Source of the DNA: Clostridiales bacterium
GTDB taxonomy: Bacteria; Bacillota; Clostridia; Oscillospirales; Ruminococcaceae
Direction: 5' to 3'
Assembly: GCA_003150405.1 (NCBI GenBank)
Contig: QAMM01000002.1
Coordinates: 1-64,000 of the forward strand
Length of the DNA: 64,000 nucleotides
The position numbers and the translations under genes were made by a program. The notes under the pieces are model-generated. The model was not told the origin of the DNA and made no database searches. It worked only from the letters and a program-made list of their open reading frames with translations. The first letter of the stretch is position 1; each line of letters opens with the position of its first letter. Of this stretch, positions 53,359-61,219 are shown piece by piece.

Positions 53359-53613
53359 TTGCAAAACACAGCACCGCAACGCGGTTTGTTTGAAGAGTTG
53401 ACAGAACAGGTTCAGGCCGCTTACCTTTCCGACCTGGTTTCTCCCGATTTCCGCACCAAACTGGTAGAGGCCCTGAAGGCATTGAAATGTAACCGATACT
53501 CCCTGCAAGAATGGGAGGACCTACTCTCCTATTTGCTGCGCGAAGAACGTTCAGCCGCATCTCCTGAAGAAGCAAAACAAATTTTACTGGAGCAATTAAG
53601 CCCGAAAGCCTGA
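53359..53613 (+). CDS. Small protein, function unknown; current target of the invertible promoter
   Basis: An 84-residue, mostly helical and acidic protein: G-L-F-E-E-L-T-E-Q-V-Q-A-A-Y-L-S-D-L, then Y-S-L-Q-E-W-E-D-L-L-S-Y-L-L-R-E-E. No family recognised. The start is TTG 53359, 7 nt after GGAGG. It begins 26 bp outside the right inverted repeat. It is followed by a terminator that overlaps its stop, so it is the sole gene directly driven by the promoter in this orientation. Its position before the serine recombinase gene makes a recombination directionality factor one option, but nothing in the sequence proves it. Confidence 0.6.
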   Translation: MQNTAPQRGLFEELTEQVQAAYLSDLVSPDFRTKLVEALKALKCNRYSLQEWEDLLSYLLREERSAASPEEAKQILLEQLSPKA

Positions 53614-53637
53614 ACAGGTTTCCGGGTTTTATTTTTT
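53601..53637 (+). terminator. Terminator after the small gene at 53359
   Basis: CCCGAAAGCCTG (53601-53612) pairs with CAGGTTTCCGGG (53615-53626) with one G-T pair and one mismatch, followed by TTTTATTTTTT. It separates the small gene from the serine recombinase. Confidence 0.7.
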
Positions 53638-53778
53638 AAGGAAAATCATTTCCGCCGGCTTTTCTAAAATCAACACAAGATATTCTGGTAAAAAGTCGTT
53701 GCATACATCGGCCTTCTTTTGCAGCATACCTTCCCCCTCTCCTTCCATATAGTAGGAACAGGAAAGGGGCTGCATACC

Positions 53779-55587
53779 ATGTCCATTGCCATATACAGCC
53801 GGAAATCAAAATACACCGGCAAAGGAGAATCCATTGAAAACCAGGTAGAAATGTGCAGGACTTATGCGCTCACCCATTTAGGCTCTGCTGAATTGGATTT
53901 TCTCTATTATGAGGATGAAGGTTTCTCTGGGAAAAGTATGGAACGCCCTCAATTTCAGAAACTTCTGCGGGATGCCCGCGCCCATCGCTTTTCCACCCTT
54001 GTCTGCTACCGGCTTGATCGCATCAGCCGCAGTGTTGTGGATTTTTCCGCACTGGTCGAACTGTTCCGTTCACTGGGAATTGGGCTTGTCTGCATCCGGG
54101 AACAATTTGACACCTCCACTCCAATGGGGCGTGCCATGATGTATATTGCAAGCGTTTTTGCCCAATTGGAACGCGAAACGATTGCCGAACGTGTGCGGGA
54201 TAACATGATGCTCCTCGCACGGGATGGCCGCTGGCTTGGCGGCACCCCGCCCACCGGTTATCAGTGTACAGAACGCTCCGAAATGATTGTAGAAGGGCGA
54301 AAAAAAACCGCCTTTCTTCTCAAAGACTGTCCTGCGGAACTGAAAACCGTCCAAACAATCTACCAAGCATTTTTACATCAGCATTCCATCGCTGAAATCT
54401 GCACAGAGCTGTGTGCACAAGGCTTGTCTACCCGCCGGGGAAATCCTTATTCGGCGGCGACCATACGCGCCATTCTAACTAATCCGGTCTACGCAGCCTC
54501 CGATCTGTCTATATGGAACTATTTTACCGCATTAGGCGCTGACGTCTGCTTTACTCCAAACACCGAGAACGCCCCTGGCCTGCTCTGTTACCACAAGCGC
54601 AGCGGGATTTCCGGTGCAGAACAGCGGTGCGAACCCGCTGAGTGGATTGTTGCAAAAGGGAAGCATACCCCCGCCGTTTCCGGTGCAGAATGGGTACAGG
54701 TACAGAAGCAGCTTTTTAAGACACACACCGAAACACAACGTCGTATTCCCCAAAACAGTTATGCTCTGCTGTCCGGCCTGATTATCTGCGGAAAATGCGC
54801 CGCTCCCCTTTATGCCAAATCCCGCTCCAGACAGAAGGAATACGACTACATCTGCCGCACGAAACTGCGTAAAGGCTCATCCGCCTGTCTTATCGCCAAC
54901 CTGGGCGGCAAATTGGCCGACCGCGCAGTAACAGCCGCTTTCACAAGTCGTTCTCTCCTGCCGGAACTCCTTAACCGGCTGGAATCCTACCGGAACGAGC
55001 TGCTTCAGCAGCTGCCTCAAAAAGCAATGTTCGACCTTGGTTCCATCGACGCAGAAATTACGCGGTTAATTGACTGCATTGCCGAAGCACCACCGGGAGA
55101 CCGCAGTATCCCGCATTTACGGCGCCGAATTGCGGAACTGGATCGGCGGCGTAGCATTCGCCTGACAGAACTATCCCCAAGTGCTGCAAACCAAACCACT
55201 GTGCTTGCTCCCGAAGATGAAAAAAAATTGGGAGCTGCTCTTACTCATGCCATGCCATATCATCCGATCCCCGAAAACACCTTCCCAGTCGCTCCTTTCG
55301 ACCAAGCAAAAAACAGCACCGAGGAGCAAAATCCCCCTGCTGTTTCGAAACCACTCTCCTCCCTTGCCGTTTCTCCCCACGATTCAATCCATGTGTTTCC
55401 CAAAATTTCACATCTGCCGGATTCTCCGGAAGCCTTATGGAATTCCATGCCGGAATCCCTCCAACGGGAACTGCTCGGACAATTACTGGAGTGTGTTGAA
55501 CATCGTCCGGAAGGCTTGCTGTTACACTGCAAGCCCGGAGCCTCCTGTCTGTTCCATGAACTTCCATCCTGTTCTCAAACAGATTAA
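53779..55587 (+). CDS. Large serine recombinase (integrase) of the feoB element
   Basis: A 602-residue protein. The N-terminal resolvase domain has Y-S-R-K-S with nucleophile Ser10, then E-D-E-G-F-S-G-K and Y-R-L-D-R-I-S-R. The recombinase domain follows (about 170-300), then a zinc ribbon (I-I-C-G-K-C, with a second Cys pair near residues 365 and 375) and a long C-terminal region of about 200 residues, longer than most relatives. ATG 53779 follows GAAAGGGG. The stop lies 155 bp from the core TT of attR, the normal place for an integrase. It should have inserted the element into feoB. Confidence 0.9.
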   Translation: MSIAIYSRKSKYTGKGESIENQVEMCRTYALTHLGSAELDFLYYEDEGFSGKSMERPQFQKLLRDARAHRFSTLVCYRLDRISRSVVDFSALVELFRSLGIGLVCIREQFDTSTPMGRAMMYIASVFAQLERETIAERVRDNMMLLARDGRWLGGTPPTGYQCTERSEMIVEGRKKTAFLLKDCPAELKTVQTIYQAFLHQHSIAEICTELCAQGLSTRRGNPYSAATIRAILTNPVYAASDLSIWNYFTALGADVCFTPNTENAPGLLCYHKRSGISGAEQRCEPAEWIVAKGKHTPAVSGAEWVQVQKQLFKTHTETQRRIPQNSYALLSGLIICGKCAAPLYAKSRSRQKEYDYICRTKLRKGSSACLIANLGGKLADRAVTAAFTSRSLLPELLNRLESYRNELLQQLPQKAMFDLGSIDAEITRLIDCIAEAPPGDRSIPHLRRRIAELDRRRSIRLTELSPSAANQTTVLAPEDEKKLGAALTHAMPYHPIPENTFPVAPFDQAKNSTEEQNPPAVSKPLSSLAVSPHDSIHVFPKISHLPDSPEALWNSMPESLQRELLGQLLECVEHRPEGLLLHCKPGASCLFHELPSCSQTD

Positions 55588-55716
55588 TATCTGGGTTCCT
55601 TCTAAATGGCAGTTCTGCAGTGTGACTTATAAGCATTGCAAAAAGCCGTTCTCCCGCTGCATACATATTTTTCGTCACCTGCCAACACTGTCTTTGTACG
55701 AACCTGCCAGCCTTTC

Positions 55717-55768
55717 TGTTTCCCCTAAGCAAAACGGCGCATTCCCGACGTTGATTGCAATCATCACC
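55717..55768. other. attR: right junction of the feoB element
   Basis: Element arm 55717-55741 (reverse complement of the left arm, 22 of 25 matches) is followed by core TT (55742-55743) and by feoB sequence CCCGACGTTG. The reconstructed empty feoB site has CAACG and CGTTG symmetric about the TT core, so attB is also an imperfect palindrome. The 55588-55716 stretch holds no gene. Confidence 0.8.
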
Positions 55769-56473
55769 ATGTTCTTTGCCGGGAGCGTTGCCCTTCCATT
55801 TCAATCGGCAGTTTCCACCCTGTGGCTTATCGCTGTCATTGTTCTGGGCGTCTTTATGACGCTGACCGTTTCACGCATTCTCTCCAAAACAATTCTCAAA
55901 GGGGTGCCCTCTTCCTTTGCCCTAGAGCTGCCGCCCTATCGCCGCCCACAAGTTGGCAGGGTACTGGTTCGTTCTATCTTTGACCGAACTCTTTTTGTGC
56001 TGGGCCGTGCCGTCACCGTTGCGGCGCCTGCCGGACTTATCATTTGGCTGCTTGCCAACATCTATGCCGGGGATATAAGTTTGCTCGCCCACTGCGCGAA
56101 CTTTCTTGACCCCTTCGCCCATTTCATTGGGCTGGACGGCGTCATTCTCATGGCGTTTATCCTCGGCTTTCCCGCGAATGAAATTGTCATCCCACTCATC
56201 ATCATGGCCTATCTTGCAAATGGCAGCATGATTGACATGTCAAACCTGGAAACCCTGCGGGAACTCCTCGTCTCCAACGGCTGGACGCCGGTGACAGCAC
56301 TTTGTACCATGCTCTTTTCGCTCATGCATTTCCCCTGTGCTACCACCTGTCTGACCATCCGCAAGGAAACCAGGAGCTTCAAATGGACGGCGCTGTCCAT
56401 TCTCATTCCCACTGTGAGCGGAATTCTATTCTGTTTTCTTGTGGCAAATACAGCACGCCTGTTTGGCCTCTGA
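55742..56473 (+). pseudogene. feoB: feoB 3' part (permease C-terminal half)
   Basis: 243 codons from the Phe codon shared with the left half: F-P-T-L-I-A-I-I-T-M-F-F, then six or so membrane segments, E-L-P-P-Y-R-R-P, F-I-L-G-F-P-A-N-E-I-V-I-P and H-F-P-C-A-T-T-C. These are FeoB Gate and Core permease motifs that normally follow F-V-P-C-N-G-R-F. It lacks its own start and SD, although an ORF from the recombinase tail runs into it in frame. Joined to 40164-41581 it makes a full-length FeoB of 715 residues. Confidence 0.9.
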
Positions 56474-56510
56474 TCTGTCTAAAAACCCCCTGAAAAATTC
56501 TATGTTTTTG

Positions 56511-56567
56511 ACATTGACAGTTTATTCACAACGCGTTATAATAGCGTTGTGAATAAACTGTCAATGT
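56511..56567 (+). promoter_or_regulatory. Hydrogenase operon promoter inside a perfect 24-bp inverted repeat
   Basis: Arms 56511-56534 and 56544-56567 are exact inverted repeats with a 9-nt centre. TTGACA (56514-56519) and TATAAT (56537-56542) have a 17-nt spacer, fully consensus. Each arm contains an 18-bp Rex-box-like sequence (TTGTGAATAAACTGTCAA at 56547-56564 and its mirror at 56514-56531), with one half a good match and the other partial. Rex is encoded at the end of this operon, so Rex control is likely but unproven. Confidence 0.85.
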
Positions 56568-56587
56568 TGTTTAAGGGGGAGTATTTC

Positions 56588-56836
56588 TTGACTGTTACCA
56601 TCTGTATCGGCAGCTCTTGCCACTTGAAGGGTTCGCGGGACATCATCCGTATTTTGGAACGGCTGGTTTCGCTGCACCATTTGGAGAACCAGGTGACCTT
56701 ACAGGGCTCATTCTGTATGGGCGAATGTACCAAAAACGGCGTCTGCGTCAAGGTGGACGACAACATGTTCTCGGTCACGCCTACATCCGTCGAAGAATTT
56801 TTTGAGAATCAGATTTTGAAGAAGGTGAATCAATGA
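56588..56836 (+). CDS. Thioredoxin-like [2Fe-2S] ferredoxin (HndA/NuoE-like)
   Basis: An 82-residue protein. Four cluster cysteines: C-I-G-S-S-C near residue 5 and C-M-G-E-C near residue 44, spaced as in the C-terminal thioredoxin-like domain of NuoE/HndA. The start is TTG 56588 with AAGGGGGAG 7 nt upstream; a GTG at 56549 lies in the promoter repeat and at the probable transcript start. First gene of the hydrogenase operon, overlapping the next gene by ATGA. It likely passes electrons to or from the hydrogenases. Confidence 0.82.
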   Translation: MTVTICIGSSCHLKGSRDIIRILERLVSLHHLENQVTLQGSFCMGECTKNGVCVKVDDNMFSVTPTSVEEFFENQILKKVNQ

Positions 56837-58551
56837 GCGTCATCGGTTTAAAACGTGCAAACTGTAAAAACTGTTACAAATGTCTGCGGGTATGTCCGGT
56901 CAAATCCATTACCTTTAAGGATGACCGTGCAGAAATCATGCCGCAGGAATGCATTCTTTGCGGTCATTGTCTGGAGGCATGTCCTCAGAATGCCAAAACT
57001 CTCCAGAGCGATATGGAAAAGGTGCTGAAATACATAAATTCCGACGCAAAGGTCATCGTTTCACTCGCTCCGTCCTTTATTGGCTCTTTTCCACTCAAAA
57101 AACCGGCACAGATTGTCACCGCCCTCAAAAAGCTGGGCTTTGACGCAGTTGCCGAAACCGCAGAAGGCGCTTCGATGGTTACCGACGAATACTGCCGCCT
57201 GTTGGCAGAAAGCGGCCAGCAGACCGCCATTACCACCTGCTGTCCTACCGTAAACAACCTGATTGAGAAATACTATCCGGAGCTCATTCCGTACATGCTC
57301 CCCTCCATTACTCCAATGATCGCCCACGGCCGGCTGCTCAAATCCCGGTTTGGCCAGACTACCCGCACCGTTTTTATTGGGCCTTGCATCGCCAAAATTG
57401 AGGAAGCGGACGACGTGATGCACTCAAACGACATTGATGCTGTTCTTACCTTTGACGAAGTCGCAAACTGGCTTGAAAAAGAAGGCATTGACGTCTCCTC
57501 ATTAGAAGAATCCCCCTTTGAGGATGCCGAACCCGGTATCAACCGCATGTATCCCATCACCGACGGTATCATCGCCTCAATGAACGAACGCGGCGCGCTT
57601 GAAGGCCGCAAGGTGATGAGCATTGACGGTATTGACCGTTGCATCGACCTGTTCAAAGCACTCAAAAATGGTGAACTAGAGCCGTGTCTTATTGAGGCCA
57701 ACGCCTGCAAGGGCGGCTGTGTTTATGGACCAGCCGTACATGGCAACCGCACCAAACGGTTCCAGGCCATGCTGGATATTAAAGAGTACGTAGCAGATAA
57801 GGGACGCGAGTTCCCGAAAATTGACGCGGGCATTGAAATGCACAAAGCCTTCATTGACAAGACCAAAACCAATGATATTCCAGACGAAGCAACCATCCGT
57901 TCCATTCTTGCGAGTATTGGTAAGGATACACCGGACAAGGAACAGAACTGTGGTTTCTGTGGTTATCCCTCTTGTCGGGACAAAGCCATTGCGGTTTACC
58001 AGAAAAAGGCCAAACTCTACATGTGCCTGCCCTATATGAGCGAGATGACCCAGTCTCTTTCCAACGTTATCCTCGCTGAAACCCCGAACATCATTATTGC
58101 AGTGGACAACGACATGGTCATCCGTGAAATGAACCTTGCTGCTGAAAAGGCGTTCAAAACCAAACGTTATCTCGGCATTGGACGTTACCTTTATGAGTTC
58201 ATTGACTCCTCCTATTTTGAATTGGTCGCCCAGACCCATGAAAATATTACCGATAAACGGGTGGAATATCCGCAGTACGGCATTGTCACCCAGCAGAGCA
58301 TTACCTATGTGCCGGATCAGAACATCATTATCGGTATTTTCAATGATGTGACTGAAGAAGTCGAACAGCAGGACAAAATGTACCAGCTGCGTGTGGATAC
58401 CGTTGATATGGCGCAGAAGGTTATTGACAACCAAATGCGTGTTGCCCAGCAGATTGCAAACCTCTTGGGTGAAACCACGGCTGAAACCAAGGTGACGCTC
58501 ACCAAGCTCAAAGATATGATAGTCTACAACGATGATGAGATGGGGAATTGA
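56833..58551 (+). CDS. Sensory [FeFe]-hydrogenase with PAS domain (HydS-like, group C)
   Basis: A 572-residue protein. Two [4Fe-4S] motifs lie at the N terminus (C-K-N-C-Y-K-C, C-I-L-C-G-H-C). The H-domain has T-T-C-C-P near 136, G-P-C-I-A-K and E-A-N-A-C-K-G-G-C. A further four-Cys Fe-S motif C-G-F-C-G-Y-P-S-C is near 372. A PAS domain (about 415-510) and a short helical end follow. This domain order matches group C putative sensory hydrogenases such as Ruminococcus albus HydS. It probably senses H2 or redox state and signals through the phosphatase encoded next. Confidence 0.85.
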   Translation: MSVIGLKRANCKNCYKCLRVCPVKSITFKDDRAEIMPQECILCGHCLEACPQNAKTLQSDMEKVLKYINSDAKVIVSLAPSFIGSFPLKKPAQIVTALKKLGFDAVAETAEGASMVTDEYCRLLAESGQQTAITTCCPTVNNLIEKYYPELIPYMLPSITPMIAHGRLLKSRFGQTTRTVFIGPCIAKIEEADDVMHSNDIDAVLTFDEVANWLEKEGIDVSSLEESPFEDAEPGINRMYPITDGIIASMNERGALEGRKVMSIDGIDRCIDLFKALKNGELEPCLIEANACKGGCVYGPAVHGNRTKRFQAMLDIKEYVADKGREFPKIDAGIEMHKAFIDKTKTNDIPDEATIRSILASIGKDTPDKEQNCGFCGYPSCRDKAIAVYQKKAKLYMCLPYMSEMTQSLSNVILAETPNIIIAVDNDMVIREMNLAAEKAFKTKRYLGIGRYLYEFIDSSYFELVAQTHENITDKRVEYPQYGIVTQQSITYVPDQNIIIGIFNDVTEEVEQQDKMYQLRVDTVDMAQKVIDNQMRVAQQIANLLGETTAETKVTLTKLKDMIVYNDDEMGN

Positions 58552-59726
58552 CCGTGAACTTTTATATTGATACGGCATACAGAAGCCTCAACAAAAAAGG
58601 CGAGGAGCTCTGCGGTGACCGGGTCGAGATCATCCGCACCGATGAATTCGTCATCCTCGTCCTGGCGGACGGACTTGGCAGCGGCGTCAAGGCGAATATT
58701 CTCTCCACTCTGACCTCTAAAATCATTGCGACTATGCTTTCAAATGGTGCAAAGATTGAGGACTGCGTGGATACCATTGCCAATACCCTGCCTATCTGCA
58801 ACGTGCGCCACCTTGCTTATTCAACCTTCAGTATTCTTCAGCTGTTCTACACGGGAGAAGCTTATCTTGTTGAGTTTGACAACCCAACCTGTGTTTTCCT
58901 GCGCGGTGGTAAGCTTATGGATATCCCGTTTGAAAACCGAATGGTCAGCTCCAAAAACATTCGGGAAGCACGGTTCCAGACTGCTGTAGGGGATAGTTTT
59001 GCATTGTTTTCAGACGGTGTTATTCACGCTGGTGTCGGCGCAGTACTGAACTTTGGCTTCCAGTGGGAAAACGCTGCAGCACATTTACAAAGCGTCGTAG
59101 ACAAGGAAAAAACGGCTGCGCGGCTTGCCCTTTCCCTTTCCCAAGTCTGCGAAAGCCTGTATGCCGGCAAACCGGGCGATGACACCACCGTGGCTGTCGC
59201 CAAAATCCTGCCGGAGCGGGTGGTCAACCTCTTTACCGGTCCGCCGAGTGATAAGGAACAGGACCCGGTTCTGCTGCATGATTTTATGGCAGAACGTGGA
59301 AAACGGGTGGTCTGCGGCGGTTCAAGCGCCCAGATTATCAGTCGGCTGCTCAACCGCCCTGTGACAACCAGCATCAGCTATACCGATCCGGATATTCCGC
59401 CCATCGGCTATATCGACGGTATGGATCTGGTCACCGAAGGCGTGCTCACCCTCTCAAAAACCAATGAGATTTTAGAGGAATTCCGTAAAAACAATTATGA
59501 GTACGACCACATCAAGGAACTGGAAAAGGACAACGGTGCCTCCAAACTTGCAAAATTACTGCTGGAGGACTGCACCCGTCTGAACCTTTTTGTCGGGCGC
59601 GCCATCAACTCCGCCCACCAGAACCCCAACCTGCCGGTGGATTTGAACATCCGTCAGCGGATTGTCAACCATTTAACCGACAATCTCCGCGCTTTGGGCA
59701 AGACCGTAACCGTAAAGTATTATTGA
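58548..59726 (+). CDS. SpoIIE-family PP2C-type serine phosphatase
   Basis: A 392-residue protein. The N-terminal PP2C/SpoIIE domain (about 1-225) has C-G-D-R, V-L-A-D-G-L-G-S-G, F-S-D-G-V and G-D-D-T-T-V-A-V, covering the metal-binding Asp residues. The C-terminal about 160 residues form an additional domain, G-K-R-V-V-C-G-G-S-S-A-Q, whose role is unclear. TTG 58548 overlaps the upstream stop; GTG 58554 is an alternative. Its place between sensory and catalytic hydrogenases is typical of group C loci and suggests it relays the signal. Confidence 0.82.
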   Translation: MTVNFYIDTAYRSLNKKGEELCGDRVEIIRTDEFVILVLADGLGSGVKANILSTLTSKIIATMLSNGAKIEDCVDTIANTLPICNVRHLAYSTFSILQLFYTGEAYLVEFDNPTCVFLRGGKLMDIPFENRMVSSKNIREARFQTAVGDSFALFSDGVIHAGVGAVLNFGFQWENAAAHLQSVVDKEKTAARLALSLSQVCESLYAGKPGDDTTVAVAKILPERVVNLFTGPPSDKEQDPVLLHDFMAERGKRVVCGGSSAQIISRLLNRPVTTSISYTDPDIPPIGYIDGMDLVTEGVLTLSKTNEILEEFRKNNYEYDHIKELEKDNGASKLAKLLLEDCTRLNLFVGRAINSAHQNPNLPVDLNIRQRIVNHLTDNLRALGKTVTVKYY

Positions 59727-59741
59727 TAGAAAGATGGTATC

Positions 59742-61193
59742 ATGGCTAAGATTACAAATTTCACCAGTGATGCAGTACAGATTAAATACGACGTCCTGAA
59801 ACGTGTTGCAGAACTCGCGTTCGAGGGTACGCTGGAACAGAACCTCGACCAAATTCCGTTTGACCTCATTCCGGGGAACGTCGCAAAGTTCCGCTGCTGT
59901 GTCTACAAGGAGCGGGAAATCATCCGGGGGCGCGTCCGTTTGACGCAAGGCAAATCCGCGCAGCCGGGTGAGGAAGCCCATGTGGTCAACGTCATTAAAG
60001 CGGCCTGCGAAGGCTGCCCTATCAACCGCTTCCGTGTGACCGAAAACTGTCAGCGCTGCATGGCAAAACACTGTATTGCAGCCTGCCCGTTTAACGCCAT
60101 CACCATTTCCGGTAAAGGCGCTTATATTGACCCGGACAAATGCCGTGAGTGCGGGCGCTGCGCCAAAGCCTGCCCGTACAACGCCATTGCCGACCTGACA
60201 CGGCCCTGCAAAAAAAGTTGTCCGGTCGACGCCATTACAATGGACCAAAAGAGCAAAATTGCTGAAATTCAGCCAGAAAAATGCATTGGCTGCGGCAACT
60301 GTGCTCGTTCCTGTCCATTTGGAGCCATTTCCGACATTTCCTATTTGGTGGACGTCATTAATCTTCTGCAGGAAAATCAGCATGTTTATGCCATTTTTGC
60401 CCCGTCGATTGAAGGGCAGTTTGGCCCTACCGTTACCGTGCCGATGATCAAGGCGGTTATTGAAAAATTGGGCTTCAAGCAGGCTTACGAGGTTGCCCTC
60501 GGGGCGGATGCCGTTGCCAAACACGAAGGCGAAGAACTCCGCCACGCCTTTTTAAACGGTCAGAAAATGACCACCTCCTGCTGCCCGGCTTTTGTCGCCA
60601 TGATTGAAAAGCATTTTCCGGATCTTGTTCCCAACATGTCTACGACCGTTTCTCCGATGGTTGCGACCGCCCGCTGGATCAAACACGTTGACCACGCGGC
60701 AAAGATTGTATTTATCGGCCCCTGCATTGCTAAAAAATCCGAGGGAATGACCCCCGGAAACGATGTAGATTTTGTCCTTACCTTTGAGGAGCTGGCCGCT
60801 ATGATAGAAAGTCAGAACCTGAGCTTTGAGGACGCCGACATCCCGAACACCGGCAGTATTTATGGCCGTAAATTTGGTCAGAGCGGCGGCGTGTTCGACG
60901 CAGTTGCCGAATCTCTCCAGGAGGACGATGTTGAGCTTTCGGTCGCCTGCGTGAAGTGCAACGGCGCGGAAGAATGTAAAAAAGCATTGCTGCTGCTCAA
61001 GAATGGGCGGCTTACCGAGGATTTCATCGAAGGTATGGCCTGCGAAGGCGGTTGCATTGCCGGTCCAGCGGCTATTGCGCCGGTCAACCAGGTCCGTGCG
61101 GCACGCACCAAACTGCTCCAGCTTGACGCAATCGATGAAATCAACGCAGTTTTGGAGGAACATGACTTCTCCAAAATTAAAATGGCGCGATAA
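59742..61193 (+). CDS. Catalytic ferredoxin-type [FeFe]-hydrogenase (group B-like)
   Basis: A 483-residue monomer-type hydrogenase. Several Fe-S motifs occur between residues 85 and 200 (C-Q-R-C-M-A-K-H-C, C-R-E-C-G-R-C-A-K-A-C-P, C-I-G-C-G-N-C-A-R-S-C-P). The H-cluster motifs are T-T-S-C-C-P near 277, G-P-C-I-A-K-K near 326 and E-G-M-A-C-E-G-G-C near 430. It has no NAD- or PAS-related domain. It probably makes H2 from reduced ferredoxin during fermentation. ATG 59742 follows AGAAAGATGG. Maturation needs HydE, HydG and HydF encoded at 19805-23730. Confidence 0.88.
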   Translation: MAKITNFTSDAVQIKYDVLKRVAELAFEGTLEQNLDQIPFDLIPGNVAKFRCCVYKEREIIRGRVRLTQGKSAQPGEEAHVVNVIKAACEGCPINRFRVTENCQRCMAKHCIAACPFNAITISGKGAYIDPDKCRECGRCAKACPYNAIADLTRPCKKSCPVDAITMDQKSKIAEIQPEKCIGCGNCARSCPFGAISDISYLVDVINLLQENQHVYAIFAPSIEGQFGPTVTVPMIKAVIEKLGFKQAYEVALGADAVAKHEGEELRHAFLNGQKMTTSCCPAFVAMIEKHFPDLVPNMSTTVSPMVATARWIKHVDHAAKIVFIGPCIAKKSEGMTPGNDVDFVLTFEELAAMIESQNLSFEDADIPNTGSIYGRKFGQSGGVFDAVAESLQEDDVELSVACVKCNGAEECKKALLLLKNGRLTEDFIEGMACEGGCIAGPAAIAPVNQVRAARTKLLQLDAIDEINAVLEEHDFSKIKMAR

Positions 61194-61219
61194 CCTGCCT
61201 CTGGATGGTGGAAAACACG

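Larger units (their letters stand above)
41582..55743. mobile_element. 14,162-bp serine-recombinase element inserted in feoB
   Basis: The feoB reading frame stops at 41581 and resumes at 55742-55744, with TT duplicated at the two junctions. Joining 41581 to 55744 gives an uninterrupted 716-codon frame including stop. The element ends are 25-bp imperfect inverted repeats. A large serine recombinase gene lies against the right end. Cargo: moxR-DUF58-transglutaminase operon, two secreted proteins, an isomerase/acyl-CoA synthetase fusion, two small genes and an invertible segment. There are no conjugation or capsid genes, so it is not self-transmissible on this evidence. Confidence 0.85.

Noticed and set aside
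55181..55741. A 430-codon plus frame joining the serine recombinase tail to the feoB end as one protein
   Set aside because: Before 55742 the frame overlaps the recombinase gene out of phase and has no motifs. Only the part from 55742 is FeoB.
56549..56587. GTG at 56549 as start of the ferredoxin gene
   Set aside because: It lies in the promoter's inverted repeat and at the expected transcription start. TTG 56588 has a strong SD and starts the fold.
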